A DNA stretch of 64,000 nucleotides from Pedobacter zeaxanthinifaciens (GCF_003313335.1 NZ_QMHP01000001.1:1-64000), one strand, 5' to 3'. Counted from the first letter of the stretch, positions 1 to 9,538 are shown. Numbers and translations are program-made. The notes: generated by a model from the sequence alone, not told the origin.

Positions 1-80
1 TACTGAACAGTTTGGAACGTACAGGGATGGATAGTATTTCCGAAATACACACTAAAATGGTTCAAAACCTAGGATATTAA
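1..80 (+). CDS. C-terminal end of a SusD/RagB-like outer-membrane glycan-binding lipoprotein (partial)
   Basis: Only the last 25 codons are in the window; the reading frame enters at base 3 and stops at 78-80. The visible tail ends in SEIHTKMVQNLGY, which resembles the common SusD ending (a short helix followed by QNPGY or QNPGW). SusD proteins bind glycan at the cell surface with a SusC TonB-dependent channel. The following gene encodes a DUF5017 lipoprotein, a family usually found directly behind SusC/SusD pairs, which supports the assignment. The tail alone is too short to be certain. Confidence 0.55.
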   Translation, partial: LNSLERTGMDSISEIHTKMVQNLGY

Positions 81-90
81 TTAATTAGAA

Positions 91-969
91 ATGAAAAAAA
101 TAAATTTAATAGCAGGATTAATTTGCGTTACAATTTTCGGATGTGAGAAATACAAGCTGGACGATCTTCAGTTTGAAGTTACCACTATAAAATCTAAGGT
201 AAAAGTTGGTGAGGAAATAGTATTTAACTTTACGGGTAATCCGGATAACATTACTTTTTTCTCTGGAGAAGTTGGTAAACAATATGAATTTAAAGATCGT
301 ACGTCTGGTAATGGTAAAGCAGAGTTGCAATTTACCACCTATTTGCAGAACAATAAACCAAATACTTTAAAGTTCTTGGCATCAAAAAATTTTACGGGAA
401 TTGCGGATTCTTTAAATATAGTAAACGCTACTTGGGTAGATATCACAAATCGTGTAACACTATCTTCTGGGTTGGATAATACGCCATCAGGTGTGGTTGA
501 TGTAACTGATTTAAGAGAGCCCAATAAAAGTGTTTACTTTGCCTTTAAGTATACTGATAATACAAGTGCCACTGCGCAAGCTACTTGGACTATTAGAGAT
601 TTTGTGGTTAGAAATACGTTTAATAATAGAGTATTTGAAATATTAAACTTAGCTGATGCAGGTTGGGGACGATTTAATATGATTAATAAATCCAATGTGT
701 GGACTGTTTCTGCAACCGGCTTAAGGTTTACTGGCGGTGGTGCAAACGCTCCAAGTAATGATACTTGGGTTATTGCCCGCCCGGCTGATTTGAGTTTTGT
801 TACAAGGGACGCTGGGGAGGCTATCAAGGATATTAATCAGCTGCTAAATCCTAAAAAATATGTATTTACTGCGCCAGGAACGTACAAAGTTTCTTTCTTG
901 GCCTCCAAAGGAAATATAGAAACTTTTAATACTGTGTTAAAAGAAGTTACAATTGTAGTCGAGCCTTAA
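91..969 (+). CDS. DUF5017 surface lipoprotein of a polysaccharide-utilisation locus
   Basis: 292 aa. A lipoprotein signal peptide is visible, with the lipobox ending in FGC at residue 18. Residues 58-72 read FFSGEVGKQYEFKDR, typical of DUF5017 proteins. The rest is beta-rich with many Thr, Asn and Gly residues, as expected for an exported binding protein. It starts 11 bases after the SusD stop, so it is very probably in the same operon. Family members are thought to be accessory surface glycan-binding proteins; the ligand cannot be read from the sequence. The next genes are esterases, which suggests an acetylated glycan as target (inference). Confidence 0.8.
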   Translation: MKKINLIAGLICVTIFGCEKYKLDDLQFEVTTIKSKVKVGEEIVFNFTGNPDNITFFSGEVGKQYEFKDRTSGNGKAELQFTTYLQNNKPNTLKFLASKNFTGIADSLNIVNATWVDITNRVTLSSGLDNTPSGVVDVTDLREPNKSVYFAFKYTDNTSATAQATWTIRDFVVRNTFNNRVFEILNLADAGWGRFNMINKSNVWTVSATGLRFTGGGANAPSNDTWVIARPADLSFVTRDAGEAIKDINQLLNPKKYVFTAPGTYKVSFLASKGNIETFNTVLKEVTIVVEP

Positions 970-1039
970 ATGCCTCATTGCATCGCTAATCCAATAGCGG
1001 CATAAGCATATTATATCAAAAGCATAATCAATCCACCTC

Positions 1040-2491
1040 ATGGTATTTGTTAAAATCAAAGTGTTTCTACTGCTAATACTTTGTAGCATGGTTGTAGCTA
1101 AAGCTCAATTAGCTGTAAGTAGTATTTTTACTGACCACATGGTGTTGCAACAAAATGCGAAGGTAAAAATTTGGGGAAAAGCAGCAGCAAAGGAAGCAAT
1201 CAAATTAAAACTTACTTTCCTTAAAAAAACGATCAATTTGGTTGCTGATGATAAAGGTAATTGGCAAACAGACATCGCTACACCACATCATGGTGGGCCT
1301 TATGAGATGGTAATTGAAGGAGCTAAAAATACCATTAAAATAGAAGATATTTTTTTAGGTGAAGTTTGGTTAGCATCGGGGCAGTCGAATATGCAATTTC
1401 CTTTAGATAGCAATTCTAAAGGATACAATGGCCCTTTTAATTTTAAAGAAGAAGTGAAAAATGCTAATTACCCCTCAATTAGACAATTTGTGGTGAAAGG
1501 CACAATTTCACGTACAACGAGTGATGCTCAGCAGGGCGAATGGCTGGTATGTAAGCCCGAAAATGCCAAAAAAATATCTGCTTTAGCTTTTTTTTATGCT
1601 CGTAATTTACAACAAAACTTAAAGGTGCCTATTGGTATTATTAACTCTAGTTGGGGTGGTACCAATATTGAGGCGTGGATGAGCGCTAAGGATTTGAATG
1701 CCTTTGAAAGCGAACATGAAAAGCTCAAAAATATCACTGTTGAAAGCGTAAAAGTCAATGAAAATTACCCTTCGGTATTGTTTAACGGGATGATTTTTCC
1801 ATTTAGAAAATACAACATAAAAGGCGTGATTTGGTGCCAGGGAGAAAATAATATAAATGACCCTAGGAACTACGCTAAGAAAATGGAAAGCTTAATTAAA
1901 GGTTGGAGGATGATTTTTGAACAAAGAGATTTGCCATTTTTATATGTGCAAATTGCACCTTTCAACTATATGGGAAGATCAAAGCAATATTTCTGGGGAA
2001 AAGATAATTCATTAGGCTATTTAGTAGAGGAACAGGTGAAAGTTTTAAAGATAAGCGATGTATTTATGGCCAGAACGGGTGATATTGGAGATGTTAAAAA
2101 TATTCATTACCGGAACAAACAAGAAGTTGGCCAGCGTTTGTCATCTATTGCGTTAAAAGAAGTTTACAATAAAAATATAGCCATAACAAATGGACCAAAT
2201 GTAGTCAAGGTAAAATATCTGGCAAATAAGGCTATTGTTTATTATGATAATATTGGAAACGGTTTAATTATTAAAGGAAAAACTATAAACGGTTTTGAAC
2301 TTAGTGAAGATGGAATTAATTTCTACCCAGCTGATGCAGTGTTGGAAGGGAAAAACATATCAGTTTCATGCAGTCAACTATCAAGGATTGCGGCGGTTAG
2401 ATACTGCTTTAAAAATACTCAAGAAGTAAACCTTTTTAATTCTGCCAGCTTGCCAGCTTTGCCTTTCAGGACCGATCAGTTGGCCTACTAG
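1040..2491 (+). CDS. Sialate O-acetylesterase family protein (SASA, PF03629)
   Basis: 483 aa with an N-terminal signal peptide (hydrophobic residues 7-20, probable cleavage near AKAQ). Residues 107-120 contain GEVWLASGQSN, the SASA nucleophile motif with Ser116. A later VIWCQGENN block and GDIGDVKNIHYRNKQEVGQRL-type segment supply the QGE motif and the catalytic His region. Such enzymes remove O-acetyl groups from sugars, in Bacteroidota often from plant glycans (xylan, pectin, mannan) as well as sialic acid. Secreted or periplasmic. It lies 70 bp after the DUF5017 gene and 30 bp before another esterase, consistent with one operon for a decorated glycan. Confidence 0.88.
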   Translation: MVFVKIKVFLLLILCSMVVAKAQLAVSSIFTDHMVLQQNAKVKIWGKAAAKEAIKLKLTFLKKTINLVADDKGNWQTDIATPHHGGPYEMVIEGAKNTIKIEDIFLGEVWLASGQSNMQFPLDSNSKGYNGPFNFKEEVKNANYPSIRQFVVKGTISRTTSDAQQGEWLVCKPENAKKISALAFFYARNLQQNLKVPIGIINSSWGGTNIEAWMSAKDLNAFESEHEKLKNITVESVKVNENYPSVLFNGMIFPFRKYNIKGVIWCQGENNINDPRNYAKKMESLIKGWRMIFEQRDLPFLYVQIAPFNYMGRSKQYFWGKDNSLGYLVEEQVKVLKISDVFMARTGDIGDVKNIHYRNKQEVGQRLSSIALKEVYNKNIAITNGPNVVKVKYLANKAIVYYDNIGNGLIIKGKTINGFELSEDGINFYPADAVLEGKNISVSCSQLSRIAAVRYCFKNTQEVNLFNSASLPALPFRTDQLAY

Positions 2492-2521
2492 CGTAAAATA
2501 GTTTATCAACTAAATACGATA

Positions 2522-3597
2522 ATGAAGCGATATCTTATATTAACAATACTTCTATTTAATTTTGCTGCCAAAGCACAACTGAATATTAAACCCAACCATT
2601 CTGGAATATCATATCAAGGTAGGGTTGTCGTAAATTCGGATTCTGCTTCAATTTATTGGCCAGGTTCCAGTATAAGTTTGAACTTCAAAGGTGCTAGCGT
2701 AGACGCCAAACTTAAATCGGCAAAAGAGGATGCTTATTTTTATGTTATTGTTGATGATTCTATCCGAACCAAAATTGAAATTTTAAAAGATAAACCTACA
2801 CAGTTGTATCGTTTGGTTTCAAATCTTGATGACAAGCAACACCGTTTAACACTGTTTAAATTATCCAACAGTACTTCGGCCAATAAGTTTTATGGATTTA
2901 TTTTAAGTGGTGAGGCTAAAGTTTTGAAGACAAGTAAATTGCCAACGCGTAGAATTGAATTTTATGGCAATTCTATAACCGCCGGACATGGTGTTGACAC
3001 GCCCACTGAACAAAAGGATTCAGGAGAACCTAAGTATTTTAATAATTATTACACCTACGCAGCAATTACAGCAAGGCATTTTAACGCTCAATATTACAAT
3101 ACATCACGTAGTGGAATAGGGGTTATGGTGAGTTGGTTTGCTGAAACTATGTCAGAAACTTATAATCGCATAAATCCGCTCGATAGTACCAATCGTTGGG
3201 ATTTCAATAAGTACCAGCCTCAGGTTATTGTTGTAAATCTTTTTCAAAACGACGCTTGGTTAGTTAACAATCCAAGTAATCCGCAGTTTAAAGCAAGGTT
3301 TGGAGCACGAAAACCAAATGAAGAATTTATTGTCAACTCCTACAAATCTTTCATCGCAAAATTAGAAAATGTAATCCAAAAGCAACTATTATATGTGCAC
3401 TAGGAAATATGGATACAACAAAAGAAGGTTCTAAATGGCCTGAATATATAAAAATGGCTACCAGTCAATTGAATGATCACAACATTTACAATTTGTTTTT
3501 TCCATACAAGAATACGCCTGGTCATCCAAAACGAAACGAACAATTGGCCATGGCAAAACAACTCATATCTTTTATCGAAGCTAATGTAAAATGGTAG
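2522..3597 (+). pseudogene. CE2-like SGNH/GDSL carbohydrate esterase, interrupted by a single-base frameshift
   Basis: The first frame (2522-3403, 293 aa) has a signal peptide, a jelly-roll-like N-terminal domain (YQGRVV ... YWPGSSISLNFKG) and SGNH block I, FYGNSITAGHGV near residue 150, plus NLFQNDAW (block III-like). It then ends in unrelated residues. The next frame, from about 3370, continues as CNPKATIICALGNMDTTKEG and carries block V (GHPKRNEQ), which supplies the catalytic His. The shift is at the A run 3366-3369 (GAAAATG): one extra A would restore KLEKCNPKAT and a protein of about 358 aa. As read, the catalytic His is separated from the Ser. This is either a recent inactivating mutation or a homopolymer sequencing error; the reading frame is intact on both sides. 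Confidence 0.85.
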
Positions 3598-3678
3598 TAT
3601 TCTCTGTAAAAACAAAACGCCAAAATTTTAAATCTAAACCGGTTCCTTTTAGGTAAAAGCGAAAAAGGATAAAGGTTG

Positions 3679-4371
3679 CTATCCATCCACCAAATCTACG
3701 TACCAGTAGCCTTGTTCAGCATTTCCATCAGGTGAAGGGAAGCTTCTGAATACCTTTTCACCTAAGCTAAATTTAATAGGTTTTTTGAAAATTGGTCCAT
3801 CAAATACAAAGGTGTGAAACTCGCCGTTTTCGCCACACGGATCTATACCTTCGGGCAAATCATCTATAAATTGTTCGTCAATAACACGTCCGCAAAAGTC
3901 TTCCAGCCCTTGTTGAGCACATACCACAATCGTTTTGTAGCCTAGCGAGAGAAACTCATTCAATACTTCTGTTGTGTCTCTCTTCCATAGTGGAAACTCG
4001 GCTATCAGGCCTATTTCCGCTAATTTACTTTCGCGATAAGCCCTTAAATCCTCTAAAAACAGATCTCCGAAAATGGAATGCGTGATACCTTGCGCCTTAA
4101 CTGCAGTTAACTGTGTATACATGGTGCGGTCATAAGTATCCATATCGGGCATCTCAGGTAAATTAACCTGATAAAGCGGAAGCCCAATGCTCTCCGTTTG
4201 TTGAACCAAAAGGCTGCTGCGTACACCATGCATACTTATCCTGTCGTAGGTTTCACTAACAGAGGTAAGTAAGTATCTGATATCGAAAAGTTGATGCTGC
4301 AAAATATGATGCAGTGCCAAACAGCTGTCTTTCCCGCCACTCCAATTAAATATACTTGGTGCAATGCTCAT
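3679..4371 (-). CDS. Dph6/DUF71-type ATP pyrophosphatase (diphthine-ammonia ligase-like)
   Basis: 230 aa. Residues 10-16 read WSGGKDS, the PP-loop of ATP pyrophosphatases that adenylate a substrate. The remainder (conserved Tyr/Arg-rich blocks, GEFHTFVFDGPIF near the end) fits the DUF71/MJ0570 family. In archaea and eukaryotes this family amidates diphthine; bacteria lack diphthamide, so the bacterial substrate is unknown. Soluble. It stands alone, convergent with the esterase pseudogene upstream, with 81 bp between. The name diphthine-ammonia ligase often attached to such genes should be read as family membership only. Confidence 0.8.
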   Translation of the reverse strand: MSIAPSIFNWSGGKDSCLALHHILQHQLFDIRYLLTSVSETYDRISMHGVRSSLLVQQTESIGLPLYQVNLPEMPDMDTYDRTMYTQLTAVKAQGITHSIFGDLFLEDLRAYRESKLAEIGLIAEFPLWKRDTTEVLNEFLSLGYKTIVVCAQQGLEDFCGRVIDEQFIDDLPEGIDPCGENGEFHTFVFDGPIFKKPIKFSLGEKVFRSFPSPDGNAEQGYWYVDLVDG

Positions 4372-4527
4372 TTGATAACGATGATTGTTTTGTGGTAAAG
4401 ATATTGATTGTACGGTTGTAAATAAGATTTATTTAACGATTGGCATTTCTAGATTTTTTACTCAAAACTATTTTCGATTATTTATAGTGAAAAATAATAT
4501 GCCTAATTTTCCAAAAATGAATAACAA

Positions 4528-4974
4528 ATGATCAGCAAAACCTTAACCACGCTTTTTTGTCGAGATCTTAATAAATTAAAAGATGAATTAGCATTGTACC
4601 AAAATGAAGAGAACATTTGGCTTATAGACAAGCACATATCCAACTCGGCTGGAAACCTTTGTCTGCATTTGATTGGAAATCTAAACACCTATATTGGTGC
4701 CGAGTTTGGCGGAACTGGTTACATTAGAAACCGACCTGAGGAATTCGCCAAAAAGAATGTGCCAAGAAGCGAGCTCACGAACGCTATAACGCAAACTATC
4801 TTGATGATCGAAAACACGTTGCCAACGCTTACGGAAACACAAATTAAAGGTGAATACCCCATAAAGGTGCTGGAAGATCATGTAACTACTGAGTTTTTTC
4901 TTGTGCACCTGGTGATGCATCTCAGTTATCATTTAGGCCAAGTAAATTACCACCGACGGATGTTGGATTGCTAA
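4528..4974 (+). CDS. DinB-like / DUF1572 four-helix metal-binding protein
   Basis: 148 aa. The blocks NLCLHLIGNL (His47) and HLVMHLSYHLGQ (His131, His135) give the three-histidine metal site of the DinB/YfiT superfamily. The segment with GGTGYIRNRPEEF is typical of the DUF1572 branch. DinB-like proteins of Bacteroidota are cytoplasmic and mostly uncharacterised; some relatives are thiol transferases. The gene is flanked by more than 150 bp on either side, so it is probably transcribed alone. A possible upstream start is absent; the ATG at 4528 precedes the first conserved helix. Confidence 0.75.
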   Translation: MISKTLTTLFCRDLNKLKDELALYQNEENIWLIDKHISNSAGNLCLHLIGNLNTYIGAEFGGTGYIRNRPEEFAKKNVPRSELTNAITQTILMIENTLPTLTETQIKGEYPIKVLEDHVTTEFFLVHLVMHLSYHLGQVNYHRRMLDC

Positions 4975-5148
4975 TCATCAATTGATAAATTACTATTGTG
5001 GATTTGATAAGTTGAGCGTTTTTAAGTTTTAAACTCTATTTATAACTAATAATGGTTAATTTGTGGAGCCGATGCAAACAAAGCATTTCTGCTTTAGCTT
5101 GCTTAGGAAATCTTATTTGCATCAGTTCATCTTTAACCCAAACAACAA

Positions 5149-6003
5149 ATGAAATTAATTCGTCACGGCGATTTTGGCAAAGAACTTATAGGCGTACAAA
5201 TCGGGGATAAAAACTTTGATCTATCAGCTTTCAACGAAGATTTCAACGAAATTTTTTTCGCAAGTAACGGTTTGGATAGGCTGAAGCAATACATTGAGCA
5301 GAATAGAACAGGTTTGGCGGAAATTGCGGCTGATAGTAGGTTAGGAGCACCAATTGCTAGGCCATCTAAAATTGTATGTATCGGTTTAAATTATTTAGAT
5401 CATGCGAAGGAAACGGGGGCAAGCATTCCTAAAGAACCGATTATTTTTTTCAAAGCTACTAGCGCTTTAGTTGGCCCTTTTGATGAAATTATGATCCCCT
5501 TAGGCGCTGAAAAAGTGGATTGGGAGGTGGAGCTTGGTGTGGTAATCGAAAAGAAGGCAAGGTATGTAGACCAATCTGATGCGATGGATTATGTAGCGGG
5601 TTACGTACTAGCAAATGATGTTTCGGAGCGTGAGTTTCAGTTGGAAAGGGGAGGTACTTGGGACAAGGGAAAGGGTTGCGATACCTTTGCGCCAGTTGGA
5701 CCATACCTAGTTACCAAAGATGAAATTGCCGACCCGGCAAATATTAACCTTTGGCTGAAAGTAAACGGCGAAACTTACCAAAATAGCAGTACTAAAAACC
5801 TGATTTTTTCGATAGAAGCACTAGTTTCTTATGTATCTAAATTCATGACCTTGCTGCCAGGCGATTTGATTTGTACTGGAACGCCTGCTGGGGTGGGCCT
5901 AGGTTTAAAACCGCCAGTTTATTTGAAAGCAGGTGACGTAGTGGAGCTGGGTGCCGACGGTTTAGGCGTAGCACGCCAGCTGGTAGTGCCTTTTAGCTTG
6001 TAG
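5149..6003 (+). CDS. Fumarylacetoacetate hydrolase (FAH) family protein
   Basis: 284 aa. The N-terminal 70 residues are the short accessory domain, followed by the FAH core. Metal and substrate motifs are visible: IGLNYLDHAKETG, DWEVELGVVI (the Glu pair), VANDVSEREFQ-like segment and GDLICTGTPAGVG near the C-terminus. Length and motifs resemble ureidoglycolate lyase and 2,4-diketo-3-deoxy-L-fuconate hydrolase. Neither purine nor fucose genes are adjacent, so the substrate is open. Cytoplasmic, Mg- or Mn-dependent C-C bond hydrolase by family. A weak inverted repeat ACCTCC/GGAGGT (6019-6041) lies after the stop and reaches into the convergent gene. Confidence 0.8.
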   Translation: MKLIRHGDFGKELIGVQIGDKNFDLSAFNEDFNEIFFASNGLDRLKQYIEQNRTGLAEIAADSRLGAPIARPSKIVCIGLNYLDHAKETGASIPKEPIIFFKATSALVGPFDEIMIPLGAEKVDWEVELGVVIEKKARYVDQSDAMDYVAGYVLANDVSEREFQLERGGTWDKGKGCDTFAPVGPYLVTKDEIADPANINLWLKVNGETYQNSSTKNLIFSIEALVSYVSKFMTLLPGDLICTGTPAGVGLGLKPPVYLKAGDVVELGADGLGVARQLVVPFSL

Positions 6004-6025
6004 TAAGTGTTTACTAAAACCTCCG

Positions 6026-6640
6026 TTAACTATTTGGAGGTATTAATTTAGTGATGTTTGGAGGATTGTTAAACCGCTGCCATATTTTATAAAGTATAAA
6101 GGCGGTAATGCCTCCACCAATTAGTAAAACACCTATTTCTCCTAGTAACTCAATGATGTTATAAAATGCCCTTCCCTTACCGCTAGTAGGCACGGAAGCA
6201 GTTCCGTTTGCTATAGCAACCGCTTCATAATGGCAGAAAACTGTAAACGCTAAGGTTATTGCCAACCCTAAAAAATAATTACTTGCTGCCGCCAATGGGG
6301 TTAGCGTCTCAAATCGTCTTTGATAATATCTTTGTTTTTCAAAAAAATCGAAGAAAATTTCATAATCGTTTTTGTTAAAAAAGGAAAACTCGCAAACGGT
6401 AACTATCCCTATTTTTGTTTTGTATCTGATCACTACATTCGTTTCATCTTCTTCTTTTTTAATCACTCTGATTTTCTCAAAATTGATTTTAGTTTTCGTA
6501 GCAAGCGATAGTTTTTTATCCCAAGCTTCTTTAAATTCATTGGAGGTGTGATATCTATTGCTAGAGAACTTAAGTGAATCGTGATCAATTAGTAGCGTGC
6601 TAATTTTGCTTCCACTCACTGGGAATAGGTTTTCGTTCAT
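6026..6640 (-). CDS. Unrecognised protein with two C-terminal membrane segments
   Basis: 204 aa. Residues 1-110 are charged and look like a soluble alpha/beta domain. Two hydrophobic segments follow at about 116-138 and 163-187, with a short loop between them and a 15-residue Pro/Asn tail. I do not recognise a family. The arrangement suggests a cytosolic domain anchored to the inner membrane. It is convergent with the FAH-family gene (22 bp apart) and has 253 bp of non-coding sequence in front, so it is probably transcribed alone. Confidence 0.6.
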   Translation of the reverse strand: MNENLFPVSGSKISTLLIDHDSLKFSSNRYHTSNEFKEAWDKKLSLATKTKINFEKIRVIKKEEDETNVVIRYKTKIGIVTVCEFSFFNKNDYEIFFDFFEKQRYYQRRFETLTPLAAASNYFLGLAITLAFTVFCHYEAVAIANGTASVPTSGKGRAFYNIIELLGEIGVLLIGGGITAFILYKIWQRFNNPPNITKLIPPNS

Positions 6641-6893
6641 ATGTTTAAAAGGTAAATGCCGCTAATGCTATTTTCAATTTGCTGGCCAAGTGAATAGTTG
6701 ATGTTGTGAGCATTAAATAGTGTTTATGCAAGGCAATATAATAATGCTTTAGCTAATTCGCAACAGTAGCGTATATAGATTTTTTCATGCACATTATACC
6801 CAATAACAGGCAGTAAGTACTTGATTATATTGCTTGCGCCAACAGTTTGTGTTTATTGATGTTTCGAAGGTAGTTTAATCTTCAAAAAGAAAT

Positions 6894-7259
6894 ATGATGA
6901 TAAGTAGAATAGCGCATGCTTGGTTGGATTATCTATCTGCATTAGTTTTAATTTTTGCGCCTTGGGCCTTTAAATTTAGTAACTCCGATGAGGCAACGGC
7001 AGTTTCAGTTGGTAGTGGGTTTGTGGTGCTTTTGCTATCGGTAGCAACTAAATATGAAGGTGGACTTTATCGAAGAGTTTCTATGTCAATGCATTTAAAT
7101 CTAGATGTGTTTCTTGGTGTATTCTTAATTGCTTCACCCTGGTTATTCTCATTTAAAGATAAAGTATATCTACCTCATTTAGTAATAGGCGTTATTGCCA
7201 TCATAGCGGGTTTATTTACTGAAAGACAATCTACCACAAAGCAATCAAGTTGGCAATAG
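6894..7259 (+). CDS. SPW-repeat membrane protein (PF03779)
   Basis: 121 aa and four hydrophobic segments arranged as two similar halves. Each half carries a short signature: APW at residues 22-24 (LIFAPWAFKF) and SPW at 81-83 (LIASPWLFSF), the hallmark of the SPW family. Function is unknown; members are inner-membrane proteins. Two tandem ATG codons (6894 and 6897) could serve as start. It is convergent with the PAS kinase gene, 16 bp apart. Confidence 0.78.
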   Translation: MMISRIAHAWLDYLSALVLIFAPWAFKFSNSDEATAVSVGSGFVVLLLSVATKYEGGLYRRVSMSMHLNLDVFLGVFLIASPWLFSFKDKVYLPHLVIGVIAIIAGLFTERQSTTKQSSWQ

Positions 7260-7275
7260 CAATAAACAGCGCCTG

Positions 7276-8394
7276 CTACTTAGTTGAGATTGGGATGTTG
7301 ATATCAATTTCTGTTCTTCCGGCTCTGGAGCTTACTTTCATAAAACCTTTAAGCAAGCTAATTTTATCCCTAATTGAACGTAATCCTATCCCTTTGTAGC
7401 CATTTTTGTTGATATCAAATCCAATTCCGTTATCGCAAACGTTGATATAGATGAGATGCGGTTTTACCTTTAACGTTATCTTGGCGTGAGTGGCTTTTGC
7501 ATGTTTACCAATGTTTAGCACTAGCTCTTGTACCGTACGGTATACCGCTAATTCTAAATATTTCGGTTTTAGCAATGCCAAACCTTCAAAATCAAAGGAA
7601 AACATAATTTTTGCTTCCATTTTATGGCAAACATCCTCAATAGCGGCTCTAATCCCAAAATCGTTTAATACGGTAGGCATCAATTGATGTGATATTCTTC
7701 GAGTTTCCTTTATTCCTTCGTCTAACAATTGAGAGGTGTACTGTTTGGTGTCCAAAAAACTTTCTGGATTTGCTGCCGCCAGTTGTATATTCAATGTCGA
7801 AAGGTTCAGCTTTACCCCATAAAGCAGCTGGCCCAATCCATTATGTAAGCTCTCAGAAATTCGTTGCCGTTCCTCTTCTTGCGTACTCAATATTGCCCTA
7901 AAAATTTCTAGCTGTTTTTCTTCCTTCAATAGGCGTTTTTCCTCCTCTAATTGAGCTTTCAATTCCATCAGTTCCATTTCTCTGGACACATCTTGCGATA
8001 AGCTAATTACATGCGTAGGCTTGCCATGATCATCTGTTTTGTAGATGGTTCTCCTGGTACGCACCCATGTTGGTCGCCCGGCGGCATTAAGTAATCGGAA
8101 GGTAAGTTCTTTCACATCGCCAGGCTCTGATGACAACAAATCGCTAATGTGGGCATCAAACCTTTCTCTATCCTCATGAAATACAAATTTGTCGAAGAGT
8201 TTAACACCCATTTGGCTCAGTTCCTCTAAGGTTTTTCCAAAAAGACTCAACACTTTTTCGTTGGCGTAAACCATTTGCATGTTTTGCAATTCAATTACAT
8301 AAAGCATTCCAGGAGCAGCGTCAACAATGCCCTGAATTAAATCGATATCTCCTAAAACGTTATCGTTATTAATAATATGGCCTTTGTTTTTCAT
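7276..8394 (-). CDS. PAS-domain sensor histidine kinase (HisKA_3-like, cytoplasmic)
   Basis: 372 aa with no membrane segment. A PAS domain spans about 20-140, with a PAC-like end (PTHVISLSQDVSREM). A coiled coil (145-175) leads to the phospho-acceptor block TQEEERQRISESLHNGLGQ with His184, then an HATPase domain ending in DNGIGF and KGIGLRSIRDK. This is the kinase class that pairs with NarL/LuxR regulators. The gene is divergent from a receiver-only protein at 8557, 162 bp away, a plausible partner. Its PAS-kinase unit closely resembles those at 22817 and at the C-terminus of the 32703-36215 protein, so the three are paralogues. Confidence 0.88.
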   Translation of the reverse strand: MKNKGHIINNDNVLGDIDLIQGIVDAAPGMLYVIELQNMQMVYANEKVLSLFGKTLEELSQMGVKLFDKFVFHEDRERFDAHISDLLSSEPGDVKELTFRLLNAAGRPTWVRTRRTIYKTDDHGKPTHVISLSQDVSREMELMELKAQLEEEKRLLKEEKQLEIFRAILSTQEEERQRISESLHNGLGQLLYGVKLNLSTLNIQLAAANPESFLDTKQYTSQLLDEGIKETRRISHQLMPTVLNDFGIRAAIEDVCHKMEAKIMFSFDFEGLALLKPKYLELAVYRTVQELVLNIGKHAKATHAKITLKVKPHLIYINVCDNGIGFDINKNGYKGIGLRSIRDKISLLKGFMKVSSRAGRTEIDINIPISTK

Positions 8395-8556
8395 AACCCA
8401 TTACTTTACTTCAGTAAAGCATTTAAGCTCATCATTTTGTTTTAAATTGATGAAAATACTTGCCAACAATAAGTGTTTGACCATAGATATTAAGTAATTA
8501 TCCTAATTCACGTATAAATCGCATTTGCCATATTTGATAAAATAGAAGTGGGGATT

Positions 8557-8961
8557 ATGGCTGTAGCAAAGGCAAATACCATCGAAAGATTGGTAAAAGT
8601 ATTAGTAGTTGAGAGTGATATTGACTTAAGGCATATCCTTTCAGAACTTTTCGATTTAGAAGGTTATGAGTTCGTAATCCATTCTCATTCTTGTGATATT
8701 GTAAATCAAGTTTCTAATTACCAACCAGATGTAGTATTGCTAGATTACCGATTACCTACAGTGGACGGAAGCGATTTATGTGATAGCCTAAAGCATGATC
8801 CGCAAACTAGCCAGGTTCCTGTTATCATTTATTCTGTTGCTCCAGTTTCGGTTTTCTCACAGTTAAAAATTAAATACGACGCTTTCCTCGCAAAACCTTT
8901 CGACTTAAACGAGCTTTTAACCAATATCGAAAACTTGATAAGATGGCGAGCCACCACGTAG
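8557..8961 (+). CDS. Single-domain response regulator (CheY-like receiver)
   Basis: 134 aa from the ATG at 8557; an in-frame GTG nine bases earlier is possible. A complete receiver is visible: the acidic pocket in VVESDID, the phospho-acceptor Asp in VVLLDYRLP (residue 63), and the conserved Lys in FLAKPFD. There is no output domain, so it must act by protein contact or phosphate relay. It is divergent from the PAS kinase at 7276-8394. It lacks the DNA-binding region expected of that kinase type's usual partner. Confidence 0.85.
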   Translation: MAVAKANTIERLVKVLVVESDIDLRHILSELFDLEGYEFVIHSHSCDIVNQVSNYQPDVVLLDYRLPTVDGSDLCDSLKHDPQTSQVPVIIYSVAPVSVFSQLKIKYDAFLAKPFDLNELLTNIENLIRWRATT

Positions 8962-9023
8962 TGGAAATGTAACATTTGAGCTTGCTGTTTGCAATTTTAA
9001 CGCAATGTGCTAATTTTGGTGCG

Positions 9024-9425
9024 TTGAAAAAAGCTTTACACATACTACTATTAACGTTTTATTTGCTTTCTAGCACCGATATGCAGGAGCTTACCAAGCT
9101 TCCTGTGCTTTTTCAACACTACTTCGAGCACAAAAACTTAGATAATTCCATAACCTTTTTCGGCTATTTGGAACACCATTATAACGATTTAGGGCATGGA
9201 AATGATGGCGATGCGGCCAGAGATAAACAACTGCCGTTCAAAACACATGAGTTCTGCAATGTATCTTTCATCAGCCCTGCTTTGCCACCTACCACTGGAC
9301 TAACTATTCAAAAATTTTCGCAGGTAATTGCTAAGCAGCAAATGCCTATCGTTAATGAGCCTAGTTCATATTCGGCCTATGCCGGAAAAATTTGGCAACC
9401 GCCAAAGATAATTACTGTTTCTTAG
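9024..9425 (+). CDS. Small exported His-rich protein preceding the metal-efflux operon
   Basis: 133 aa if translation starts at TTG 9024, which places a hydrophobic signal sequence (KKALHILLLTFYLLSS) right behind the start. Longer TTG-initiated reading to 8976 is possible but would bury the signal. The mature part has the cluster HYFEHK ... LEHHYNDLGHGNDGD, rich in His and Asp, which could bind metal. I recognise it as a type of short unknown protein that precedes cusA-like genes in Bacteroidota. It lies 113 bp before the RND pump in the same direction. Metal binding is an inference. Confidence 0.65.
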   Translation: MKKALHILLLTFYLLSSTDMQELTKLPVLFQHYFEHKNLDNSITFFGYLEHHYNDLGHGNDGDAARDKQLPFKTHEFCNVSFISPALPPTTGLTIQKFSQVIAKQQMPIVNEPSSYSAYAGKIWQPPKIITVS

Positions 9426-9538
9426 TAAATTTTCACTTGTAGCTGCTCTTATGTCATTGGTGTCCATCAACACTAATCGATTTTATTAAAAAGTAAGCTG
9501 CAATTAAATGAATTAGAAAACACTTATTATCATATTTC

